A stretch of DNA of 12,609 nt from an uncultured Gemmatimonadota bacterium (lineage in GTDB: Bacteria; Gemmatimonadota; Gemmatimonadetes; Gemmatimonadales; GWC2-71-9), in NCBI GenBank assembly GCA_946479825.1, contig CAMLHU010000032.1:1-12609 (forward strand). The letters run 5' to 3'. The notes under the pieces were generated by a model. It was not told where the DNA came from. It made no database searches and worked only from the letters and a program-made list of their open reading frames with translations. The position numbers were made by a program, and so were the translations under genes. This document shows, one piece after another, positions 6,384-12,609 of this stretch; the first letter of the stretch is position 1, and the number at the start of each line of letters is the position of its first letter.

Positions 6384-7469
6384 ATGGTCGTGACCACCAG
6401 GGTCCGGCTCGACCGGATCTCGTCGTCCACGCGCAACGCGCGACTCGGCACCGACGTCATCGTCGGCGACGAGATCGTAGCCGCCGAGGGGTACGTCCTC
6501 GCGGTGCGGATCCTCGAGGACAAGTCCACCTACAACACCGTCGAGGACCTGGCGGGACGGATGGTCTCGCTCCGCGCCGGCGACGTGCTGGCGGGGACGC
6601 TCGGCGTGCGCCGCGCGCTCCGCGGTTACGCGGGCGAGGTGCCGAGCCACATCGCCGTGGGCGACGTGATCAACGTCCTCAACCTGGGCGGGATCCTGGG
6701 CCGGTGCACGTCGTCCAATCCGGAGATCGGCGCGCCGTTCAAGGCGGAGGTGCTGGGCGCCATCCTGGCCTTCCCCGAGCTCGGCGACCGGATCGGGCGT
6801 CCGGCGCATATCCGCGACGGCGCGGTGCCCGCGGCCGACCGGCTGCAGCTCGAGGCGCCGGTGGTGTACGTGGCGGGCACCTGCATGAACGCCGGGAAGA
6901 CCGTGGCCGCGACCGAGCTGGTGCGCGGGCTCTCGCGCGCGGGGCTCCGGGTGGCGGCGGCCAAGCTCACCGGCGTGTCGCTGATGCGCGACTCGCTCTC
7001 GATGCAGGACGCCGGCGCGGTCGCCGCGCTGACGTTCAACGACGCCGGGGCGGCGAGCACCCACGCCGGGATGACCGTCGGCGTGGCCAAGGGGATCTTC
7101 AACCGGCTGGCGGGCGAGCGCCCCGACGTGATCGTGGCGGAGCTGGGCGACGGCATCCTCGGCGAGTACGGCGTGCAGGACATCCTGCAGGACCGCGAGC
7201 TCACCGCCGCGGGGGCCGCGTTCGTGATGGCGGCGCCCGATCCGGTGGGGTGCTGGGGCGCGGTGGAGCTGATGCGCGAGCGGTTCGGCCTCCCCGTGAC
7301 CGTCCTCACCGGCCCCGCCACCGACAACGAGGTCGGCCGCGACTACATCCGCGCCTCGCTCGGCGTCCCGGCGCACAACGCCAAGCGCGACGCCGACGGG
7401 CTGGTGCAGGCGGTGCGCGAGGCGCTCGCCCGGCGCGAGTCCGGCGCCCCGGCCGGGGCCGCGGCGTGA
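6384..7469 (+). CDS. Uncharacterised P-loop protein in the arginine operon (DUF1611/DgcN-like)
   Basis: A 361-residue protein with no standard arginine-pathway role known to me. Residues about 20-130 form a beta-rich N-terminal domain with VSLRAGDVLAGTLGVRRAL (61-79) and VGDVINVLNLGGILGRC (92-108). The C-terminal part is a P-loop domain: GTCMNAGKT at 165-173 (GxxxxGK[ST]), AAKLTG (192-197), SMQDAGA (206-212) and VAELGDGILGEYG (251-263). The spacing recalls dethiobiotin-synthetase-like proteins and DUF1611. A DUF1611 member, DgcN, is reported to N-acylate D-glutamate (from memory). The last 12 residues are Ala/Gly-rich and probably disordered. GGAGG at 6374-6378 lies 5 nt before the ATG. The gene starts 1 nt after argG and overlaps argC by GTGA, so it is co-translated with the pathway. 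Candidate roles: glutamate N-acyltransferase, ATP-dependent ligase or regulator. Function not established. Confidence 0.7.
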   Translation: MVVTTRVRLDRISSSTRNARLGTDVIVGDEIVAAEGYVLAVRILEDKSTYNTVEDLAGRMVSLRAGDVLAGTLGVRRALRGYAGEVPSHIAVGDVINVLNLGGILGRCTSSNPEIGAPFKAEVLGAILAFPELGDRIGRPAHIRDGAVPAADRLQLEAPVVYVAGTCMNAGKTVAATELVRGLSRAGLRVAAAKLTGVSLMRDSLSMQDAGAVAALTFNDAGAASTHAGMTVGVAKGIFNRLAGERPDVIVAELGDGILGEYGVQDILQDRELTAAGAAFVMAAPDPVGCWGAVELMRERFGLPVTVLTGPATDNEVGRDYIRASLGVPAHNAKRDADGLVQAVREALARRESGAPAGAAA

Positions 7470-8479
7470 AGGTCGCGGTCATCGGCGCCGCCGGGTACGC
7501 CGGCGGCGAGCTGCTGCGTCTCCTCCATCAGCATCCTGAGGTGGACGGGATCGTCGCCACCAGCCGGAGCCAGGCCGGGAGGCCGGTGGCCTCGGTGCAC
7601 CCGCAGCTCGCGACGGTCACCGACGCGACGTTCTCCGGTGCCGTGCCGGCCGAGGCCGCGGCGGGGGCGGACGTGGTGTACCTGGCGCTCGAGCACGGCG
7701 AATCGTCGCGCGTGGCGGGCGAGATCCTCGCTCGAAAGCCCAAGCTGGTCGTGGACATCGCCGCCGACTTCCGGACCTCGGACCTCGCGCTCTACGAGCG
7801 GTTCTACGGCCCGCACCCCGCGCCCGCCCTGGTGCCGGAATTCACCTACGCCCTCGCGGACCTCGCGGGGACGGCGCTCCGGGGCAAGCGCGCGCTCGCA
7901 GCGCCGGGATGCTTCGCGACCGCGGCCCAGCTCGCGCTCTATCCGCTCGCCGGGCTCGGCGTGAGCCCGTCGCTCTTCGCCATCACCGGCTCGAGCGGCG
8001 CCGGCGTGAGCCCGAAGCCCACCACCCATCACCCGGCCCGCGCGCACAACGTCTTCGCCTACGGCATCCTGGGGCATCGGCACGAGGCCGAGATCCTGCA
8101 GCGCTGGCGCGAGTGGGGCGGCGCCGAGCCGGGACCTCGCCTGATGGTGCATTCGGGGCCGTTCGTGCGGGGCATCTACCTCACGCTCCACGCCCGCTCG
8201 GCGCGGGGCGGGCTCTCGCCCGAGCGCTACCGGGCGGCCTATGCGGGGCGTCCGTTCGTCCGGGTGCTCGACCAGGCGCCGGAGCTCACCCACTGCGTCG
8301 GGACCAACTACGCGCTCATCCACGCCGCCGCCACGCCGGACGGGCGCGAGCTGCAGGTGATGGTGGCGCTCGACAACCTGGTGAAGGGCGCCGGCGGCCA
8401 GGGCGTCCAGGCCATGAACCTTGCGCTGGGCCTGCCGGAGACGGCGGGGCTCGGCTTCGGAGGGATCTACCCGTGCTGA
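7466..8479 (+). CDS. argC: N-acyl-gamma-glutamyl-phosphate reductase
   Basis: A 337-residue enzyme that reduces N-acyl-glutamyl phosphate (from ArgB) to the semialdehyde with NADPH. The Rossmann motif GAAGYAG is at 7-13. The catalytic cysteine is C149 in AAPGCFAT. GSSGAGVSPKPTTHHPARAH (175-194) and GHRHEAEI (203-210, catalytic His region) follow. NLVKGAGGQGVQAMN near the C-terminus is the usual closing motif. The start is a GTG at 7466 that overlaps the preceding stop as GTGA; the coding sequence enters the Rossmann strand at once, so no longer N-terminus is expected. Whether the acyl group is acetyl or succinyl cannot be decided from ArgC alone; the carbamoyltransferase downstream suggests succinyl. 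Confidence 0.95.
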   Translation: MKVAVIGAAGYAGGELLRLLHQHPEVDGIVATSRSQAGRPVASVHPQLATVTDATFSGAVPAEAAAGADVVYLALEHGESSRVAGEILARKPKLVVDIAADFRTSDLALYERFYGPHPAPALVPEFTYALADLAGTALRGKRALAAPGCFATAAQLALYPLAGLGVSPSLFAITGSSGAGVSPKPTTHHPARAHNVFAYGILGHRHEAEILQRWREWGGAEPGPRLMVHSGPFVRGIYLTLHARSARGGLSPERYRAAYAGRPFVRVLDQAPELTHCVGTNYALIHAAATPDGRELQVMVALDNLVKGAGGQGVQAMNLALGLPETAGLGFGGIYPC

Positions 8480-9636
8480 CCGACCAGGCCGCGCCGCCCG
8501 CGCGGGGGAGCGCGCTGCTCGCCACCTACTCGCAGATGCCGGTGCGGCCGGTGCGGGGCGAGGGGAGCTGGCTCGTCGAGGCGGACGGCACCCGCTGGCT
8601 CGACGCGTACGGCGGCCACGCCGTCGCCTCGACCGGCCATTCGCACCCCGCCGTGGTGCGCGCCGTGGCCGAGCAGGCGGCGACGCTGATGTTCTACTCC
8701 ACCGCGGTGCCGCTGCCGCAGCGCGAGGCGCTGGCCGAGGCGCTGGTGGCGCGGATGCCGGCGGGGCTGACGCGGGTGTTCTTCTGCAACTCGGGGGCGG
8801 AGGCCAACGAGAACGCGCTGCACCTGGCGCGGAAGCTCACCGGCCGTCAGAAGGTCGTCTCGGTGACGGGGGGCTGGCACGGGCGCACCGTCGCCACGCT
8901 CGCCGTGACCGACGGGGAGCACTACCAGTCCTTCGCCCGCCGCGCGGGGATGCCGCTCTCGGTCAAGGTGCCGTTCGACGACGCGGCCGCGATGGCGCGG
9001 ACCGTGGACGACCAGACCGCCGCCGTCATCGTGGAGCCGGTGCAGGGGATGGGCGGCGCGCGCGACGCCTCGCCGGCGTTCCTGCGGGCCGCGCGCGAGG
9101 CGTGCGACCGTACCGGCGCGGCGCTGATCTTCGACGAGGTGCAGTGCGGGGTGGGGCGGTCGGGGACCTTCACAGCGGCCGAGTCGGTCGGGGTGACGCC
9201 GGACATCCTCACGATGGCGAAGGGGCTCGCGTCGGGGATCCCGATCGGCGCCACGGTGGCGAGTGACCGGGTCACGGCGGAGGTCCGCTCGGGCGACCTC
9301 GGCAGCACCTTCGGCGGCGGGCCGGTGCCCTGCGCCGCGGCGCTCGCCACGCTCGACGTCATCGACCGCGAGGGGCTCCTCGCCAACGTGCGCGCGCGGG
9401 GCGAGCAGCTCCGCGCCGGCGCGCGGAAGCTCGGCGTCGCCACGGTCACCGGGCGCGGCCTGCTGCTCGGCCTCTGGCTCGACCGGCCCGCGCGCCCGGT
9501 GCAGGAGGCGCTCTGGGCGCGCAAGGTGCTGGTCGGCACCGCCGGCGAGCGGGTCGTCCGCCTGCTCCCGCCGCTCTCGTTCTCGGAGGCCGAGGCCGAG
9601 CTGCTGCTCGCGGCGCTCGGGGAGGCGCTCAGGTGA
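8473..9636 (+). CDS. argD: N-acylornithine aminotransferase (PLP-dependent)
   Basis: A 387-residue class-III aminotransferase. It converts N-acyl-glutamate semialdehyde to N-acyl-ornithine with glutamate as amino donor. Motifs in order: WLDAYGGHAVASTGHSHP (42-59), FFCNSGAEANENALHLAR (103-120, cofactor phosphate loop), GGWHGRT (133-139), IFDEVQCGVGRSG (219-231, Asp binding the pyridine nitrogen), TMAKGLASGIPIGA with PLP lysine K250, and GSTFGGGPVPCAAA (277-290). The last departs slightly from the usual FGGNPLAC (Gly for Asn, Val for Leu). The GTG start at 8473 overlaps the argC end by 7 bp and has GGAGGG at 8459-8464, 8 nt upstream. The family also includes succinylornithine and GABA aminotransferases; operon context supports ArgD. 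Confidence 0.93.
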   Translation: MLTDQAAPPARGSALLATYSQMPVRPVRGEGSWLVEADGTRWLDAYGGHAVASTGHSHPAVVRAVAEQAATLMFYSTAVPLPQREALAEALVARMPAGLTRVFFCNSGAEANENALHLARKLTGRQKVVSVTGGWHGRTVATLAVTDGEHYQSFARRAGMPLSVKVPFDDAAAMARTVDDQTAAVIVEPVQGMGGARDASPAFLRAAREACDRTGAALIFDEVQCGVGRSGTFTAAESVGVTPDILTMAKGLASGIPIGATVASDRVTAEVRSGDLGSTFGGGPVPCAAALATLDVIDREGLLANVRARGEQLRAGARKLGVATVTGRGLLLGLWLDRPARPVQEALWARKVLVGTAGERVVRLLPPLSFSEAEAELLLAALGEALR

Positions 9637-10652
9637 AGCGCGATTTCCTGGCGATGGAGGAGTGGACCCCCGACGAGGTGGACGGGATCCTGGCCCTGGC
9701 GCGGCGGGTCAAGCGCGGCGAGGTGACCGGCGGGCTCGAGCGGAAGGTGCTGGCGGCGGTGTTCATGGACCCGAGCCTCCGCACCCGCGCGAGCTTCGAG
9801 ACCGCGATGTTCCTGCACGGCGGGCACGCCGTGATCCTGGAGCCGGGGAAGGGGAGCTGGAGCCTCGAGACCGAGCTCGACGCGGTGATGGACGGGACCA
9901 CCGTCGAGCACATCATCGAGGCGGCGCGGGTGCTCGGCCGGTATGCCGACGCGCTCGCGGTGCGGAGCTTCCCCCGCGGGACGGACTGGGAGCGCACCCG
10001 GCGCGACGAGGTGATCCGCAACTTCGCCCGGTATGCCGAGAAGCCGGTCATCAACATGGAGTCGGCGCGGCGGCATCCGTGCCAGGGGCTCGCCGACGCG
10101 CTCACGATGCAGGAGCACCTGGGCGAGACCCGCGGCAAGCGGTTCGTGCTGTCGTGGGCGTGGCACCCGAAGGCGCTGCCGACGGCCGTGCCGGCGAGCG
10201 CGGCCATCGCCGCGGCGCACCTCGGGATGGAGGTCGTCGTTGCCCGCCCCGAGGGGTACGACCTCGATCCCGACGATATGACGGCCATCCGCACCCTCGC
10301 GGAGTCGCGCGGCGGGTCGGTGTCGGTCACGACGGACCTCGATGGGGCGCTGGCCGGGGCCCACGCGGTCTATCCCAAGAGCTGGGGCGCGCTCTCGCTC
10401 TTCGGGAGGCCGGAGGAGGAGTCAGCCTTCCGTGCCGGGCTGCGCGATTGGCGGATCACCCAGGAGCGGGTGCGGCGCACGCCGGGCGGGAAGGGGATCG
10501 TCCTTCACTGCCTGCCGGTGCGGCGGAACGTGGAACTCGACGGCGCCGTCCTCGACGGCCCCAACTCGGTGGTGGTGGACGAAGCGGAGAACCGGCTGCA
10601 CGTGCAGCGCGCGCTGCTATTGGAGTTGATCGGATCGGGCGGCAAGCGGTAG
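9633..10652 (+). CDS. argF': N-acylornithine carbamoyltransferase, predicted N-succinylornithine type
   Basis: A 339-residue carbamoyltransferase that moves the carbamoyl group of carbamoyl phosphate to an N-acylated ornithine. DPSLRTRASFE (46-56) is the carbamoyl-phosphate loop (SxRTR). HPCQGLADAL (148-157) and LHCLPVRRNV (291-300) are further active-site segments, and DEAENRLHVQ (316-325) is typical of the acylornithine branch. At the position equivalent to Glu92 of Xanthomonas N-acetylornithine carbamoyltransferase it has V91 (DGTTVEHIIE). Published E92V, E92P, E92S and E92A mutants of that enzyme prefer N-succinylornithine. At the position of its carboxylated Lys302 it has E301. The GTG start overlaps argD by GTGA, with GGAGG at 9621-9625, 7 nt upstream. 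Alignment to Xanthomonas was made by eye from memory. Classical argF or putrescine carbamoyltransferase is unlikely given these motifs. Confidence 0.9.
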   Translation: MKRDFLAMEEWTPDEVDGILALARRVKRGEVTGGLERKVLAAVFMDPSLRTRASFETAMFLHGGHAVILEPGKGSWSLETELDAVMDGTTVEHIIEAARVLGRYADALAVRSFPRGTDWERTRRDEVIRNFARYAEKPVINMESARRHPCQGLADALTMQEHLGETRGKRFVLSWAWHPKALPTAVPASAAIAAAHLGMEVVVARPEGYDLDPDDMTAIRTLAESRGGSVSVTTDLDGALAGAHAVYPKSWGALSLFGRPEEESAFRAGLRDWRITQERVRRTPGGKGIVLHCLPVRRNVELDGAVLDGPNSVVVDEAENRLHVQRALLLELIGSGGKR

Positions 10653-10653
10653 G

Positions 10654-10737
10654 CAGTGAACGGTGAGCCGGGCGACGGACACCGACGTCGCCCCGCTGAC
10701 CGCTGACCGCTGACCACTGACCGCTCACCGCTCACTG
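10654..10737. repeat. Inverted and tandem repeat in the argF'-argB gap
   Basis: The 98-nt gap holds outer inverted arms CAGTGAACGGTGAG (10654-10667) and CTCACCGCTCACTG (10724-10737), complementary at 13 of 14 positions. An inner perfect 7-bp hairpin, GGGCGAC (10670-10676) with GTCGCCC (10687-10693), is also present. From about 10695 the right side is a run of 7-bp units, CTGACCG varying to CTCACCG. It is the only non-coding stretch of real size within the operon. Similar short CTGACCG/CTCACTG runs recur in spurious database proteins from environmental bacteria (memory). Confidence 0.7.
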
Positions 10738-10750
10738 ATACGGAGACTGA

Positions 10751-11686
10751 ATGAGCATTGACAGTTCGAAGGGGATCGCGGGCCTCAAGGGCGCGCTCCG
10801 GTACGTGCGCGCCTACCGCGACCATGTCTTCGTCGTGAAGCTCGGGGGCGACGTGCTCCGCGACCCGGCCGTGCTGGACGCGGTGGCGGCGCAGTTGGCA
10901 CTGTTGTCGTCGCTCAGTATCCGGCTGGTGGTCGTGCACGGCGGCGGCCCGCAGGCCAACGAGCTCACCCGCCGGCTCGGCGGGGAGCCGCAGATGGTCG
11001 CGGGGCGCCGGATCACCGACGACCAGGCGCTCGACGTGGTCAAGATGGTCTACGGCGGCACGCTCAACATCGAGCTGCTGGCCGCCCTGCGCGAGCACGA
11101 GATCCAGGCCGTCGGGCTCTCGGGGGTGGACGCCGACCTCATCACCGCCCGGCGCCGCCCGCCGGTCAAGGTGGTGGACGACGACGGCCGGGAGCGCACG
11201 GTGGACTACGGCCACGTCGGCGACGTGACGGCGGTGGATCCCCGCGTGCTCACCACGCTGCTCGAGGCGCGGTTCGTGCCCGTGGTGGCGAGCCTGGCCG
11301 GGGACGGCGAGGGCCACGTCTTCAACGTCAACGCCGACACCGTCGCCGAGTCGCTCGCCGTGGCCCTCCGGGCGCAGAAGCTGATCTTCCTGACCGGCGC
11401 GCCGGGGGTGCTCCGCGATCGCAACGACCCGTCCACGCTGGTCGCCTTCGCCGATCCTGACGACCTGGCCGGCCTGATGGCGAGCGGGGCGTTGGCCGGC
11501 GGGATGCGGCCCAAGGTGGAGGCGTGCATCCGCGCCGCCACCGGCGGCGTCGAACGCACCCACATCATCGATGGACGCGCGCCGGACGCGCTGCTGCTCG
11601 AGGTGTTCACCGGCGCCGGCTGCGGCACGATGATCGTCGGCCGCAAGGAGAAGGCCACCTACCTCGGCGTCGACCTTGCCGGCTGA
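10751..11686 (+). CDS. argB: N-acylglutamate kinase
   Basis: A 311-residue amino-acid kinase that phosphorylates the side-chain carboxylate of N-acyl-glutamate with ATP. VVKLGGDVL (28-36) carries catalytic K30. VVHGGGPQAN (61-70) is the Gly-rich loop, AGRRITD (84-90) the substrate Arg region, FNVNADTVAESLAVAL (191-206) the substrate and phosphate site, and GGMRPKVEAC (250-259) carries K255. About 22 residues precede the first strand compared with E. coli NAGK. This segment (LKGALRYVRAYRDHVFVVKL, 12-31) resembles the N-terminal helix of hexameric arginine-inhibited kinases such as that of Pseudomonas. GGAG at 10742-10745 lies 5 nt before the ATG. Follows the repeat-bearing gap and overlaps the M20 gene, so it may begin a second translational unit of the operon. 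Confidence 0.94.
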   Translation: MSIDSSKGIAGLKGALRYVRAYRDHVFVVKLGGDVLRDPAVLDAVAAQLALLSSLSIRLVVVHGGGPQANELTRRLGGEPQMVAGRRITDDQALDVVKMVYGGTLNIELLAALREHEIQAVGLSGVDADLITARRRPPVKVVDDDGRERTVDYGHVGDVTAVDPRVLTTLLEARFVPVVASLAGDGEGHVFNVNADTVAESLAVALRAQKLIFLTGAPGVLRDRNDPSTLVAFADPDDLAGLMASGALAGGMRPKVEACIRAATGGVERTHIIDGRAPDALLLEVFTGAGCGTMIVGRKEKATYLGVDLAG

Positions 11687-12609
11687 GGTCGAGCTCCTGA
11701 CCGAGCTCGTCGCCACGCCGTCGGTGAGCGGGACGGAGGAGGCGGCGGGCCGGCTGGTCGAGGCGCGCGCGCAGGCCGCCGGGCTCGCCGTGCGGCGAGG
11801 CGCCGACGGCGTGGTGGTGGAGGTCCGCGGTGCCGCCGACGGCCCGACGCTGGCGCTCGCCTCCCACCTCGACACGGTGCCCCCCGGCGAAGGGTGGACC
11901 CGCGATCCCTTCACTCCCGTGGTCGAGGACGGCCGCCTGTACGGCCGCGGCTCGGGCGACGCGAAGGCGAGCGTCGCGGCGATGCTCACCGCCGCCGCGG
12001 ACGCCGCGCGGGCGGGGAGCGTGCGGCGCGGGCGGTTGCTCCTCCTCTTCGGCTACGGCGAGGAGACGAAGCACACCTCGATGCCGGCGCTGGTCGCGGC
12101 GGCGGGACCGATCGACTGCGCGGTGGTGGGCGAGCCGACCAACCTCGACGTCGCGGTGGCGCAGCGCGGCCTGATGATGGTGGATCTCGTGGCGCACGGC
12201 GACCAGCGCCACGCCGGCTACGCGTCCGAGGGTGACTTTACCAACGCGGTGACCGCCCTCGCGGCGGACCTCCTCGCGCTGGCGTCGGTGGCGCAGGACC
12301 GCCCGCACCCGATCCTGGGCCAGCCCACCGTCACCGCCACGATGGTGGAGGCGGGGGTGAGCCGGAACGTAACGCCGCCGAGCGCGCGCGCGGTGCTTGA
12401 CGTGCGGAGCACGCCGAGCTGGACCCACGGCGAGCTCGCGGCGGCGCTCACGGCCAAGCTCCGCTCGGACGTTGTCGTGACGAGCGAGCGGCTCGTCCCC
12501 TGCGAGACGCCGGCGGGGTCGGCGCTCCTCGCCGCGCTCCGGCGGGTGCGCCCGGCGATCCGCACCTTCGGCAGCCCGACCTGCTCCGACTGGGTGTTCC
12601 TGCGGCACG
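11676..12609 (+). CDS. argE': M20-family deacylase, probable N-acyl-citrulline deacylase (C-terminus outside window)
   Basis: Partial: 311 codons to the window edge. This zinc-dependent M20 amidase probably removes the acyl group from acyl-citrulline to release citrulline for ArgG. SHLDTVPP (63-70) carries H64 and the catalytic-site D66. GRGSGDAKAS (90-99) carries the bridging D95. GYGEET (127-132) gives base E129 and ligand E130. VGEPTN (151-156) gives E153. The lid/dimer domain starts near 165, with H179 in RHAGY. SPTCSDWVF near the edge precedes the last metal His, which is not visible. The frame is open only from 11634, and the sole sensible start is TTG at 11676, overlapping argB by 11 bp with no clear Shine-Dalgarno, so translational coupling is likely. 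DapE or ArgE (acetylornithine) activity is possible, but the acylornithine carbamoyltransferase upstream favours acyl-citrulline. Confidence 0.87.
   Translation, partial: MPAEVELLTELVATPSVSGTEEAAGRLVEARAQAAGLAVRRGADGVVVEVRGAADGPTLALASHLDTVPPGEGWTRDPFTPVVEDGRLYGRGSGDAKASVAAMLTAAADAARAGSVRRGRLLLLFGYGEETKHTSMPALVAAAGPIDCAVVGEPTNLDVAVAQRGLMMVDLVAHGDQRHAGYASEGDFTNAVTALAADLLALASVAQDRPHPILGQPTVTATMVEAGVSRNVTPPSARAVLDVRSTPSWTHGELAAALTAKLRSDVVVTSERLVPCETPAGSALLAALRRVRPAIRTFGSPTCSDWVFLRH

Noticed and set aside
6060..7376. Long minus-strand open frame opposite argG and the P-loop gene
   Set aside because: Composition is low-complexity Arg/Gly/His and it lies opposite well-supported plus-strand genes; typical GC-rich antisense frame.
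9633..10652. Classical ornithine or putrescine carbamoyltransferase
   Set aside because: The spacing and motifs around HCLPVRRNV and DEAENRLHVQ, and the M20 deacylase downstream, fit the acylornithine branch; a free-ornithine route would deacylate before carbamoylation.

Overview
This is a strongly GC-rich stretch from a Gram-negative bacterium. One gene encodes an outer-membrane beta-barrel-type protein, and three proteins carry export signals. High GC, frequent GTG/TTG starts, 4-11 bp gene overlaps and a Xanthomonas/Bacteroidetes-type arginine gene set would fit Gemmatimonadota or a similar environmental phylum. That placement is inference; no rRNA or phylogenetic marker is present.

Left part (1-4981). 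A minus-strand gene, cut by the window start, encodes an exported barrel protein followed by thrombospondin type-3 calcium-binding repeats. Divergent from it is a nitroreductase-family gene with a clear promoter. It converges on rmuC (minus strand), and the two share overlapping hairpins at their ends. Divergent from rmuC are two overlapping genes for exported M42-family proteins. The second keeps every expected metal and catalytic residue; the first has lost nearly all of them.

Middle (4982-5197). A 152-bp imperfect palindrome built from ACGGAG-type units separates the M42 pair from the arginine operon. Just after it, an AT-rich palindrome resembling an ArgR box sits on the probable -10 region of argG, and argG appears to start without a Shine-Dalgarno sequence.

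Right part (5198-12609). A tightly packed arginine operon runs argG - P-loop protein - argC - argD - argF' - (repeat-bearing 98-bp gap) - argB - argE'-type M20 deacylase, the last cut by the window end. The carbamoyltransferase is of the acylornithine type, not classical ornithine carbamoyltransferase. Its valine at the known specificity position predicts N-succinylornithine as substrate. The likely route is therefore acyl-glutamate -> acyl-glutamyl phosphate (ArgB) -> semialdehyde (ArgC) -> acyl-ornithine (ArgD) -> acyl-citrulline (ArgF') -> citrulline (M20 deacylase) -> argininosuccinate (ArgG). The glutamate N-acyltransferase and argH are not recognisable here. The uncharacterised P-loop protein between argG and argC, which resembles DUF1611/DgcN proteins, is a candidate for the missing first step or for a regulator.
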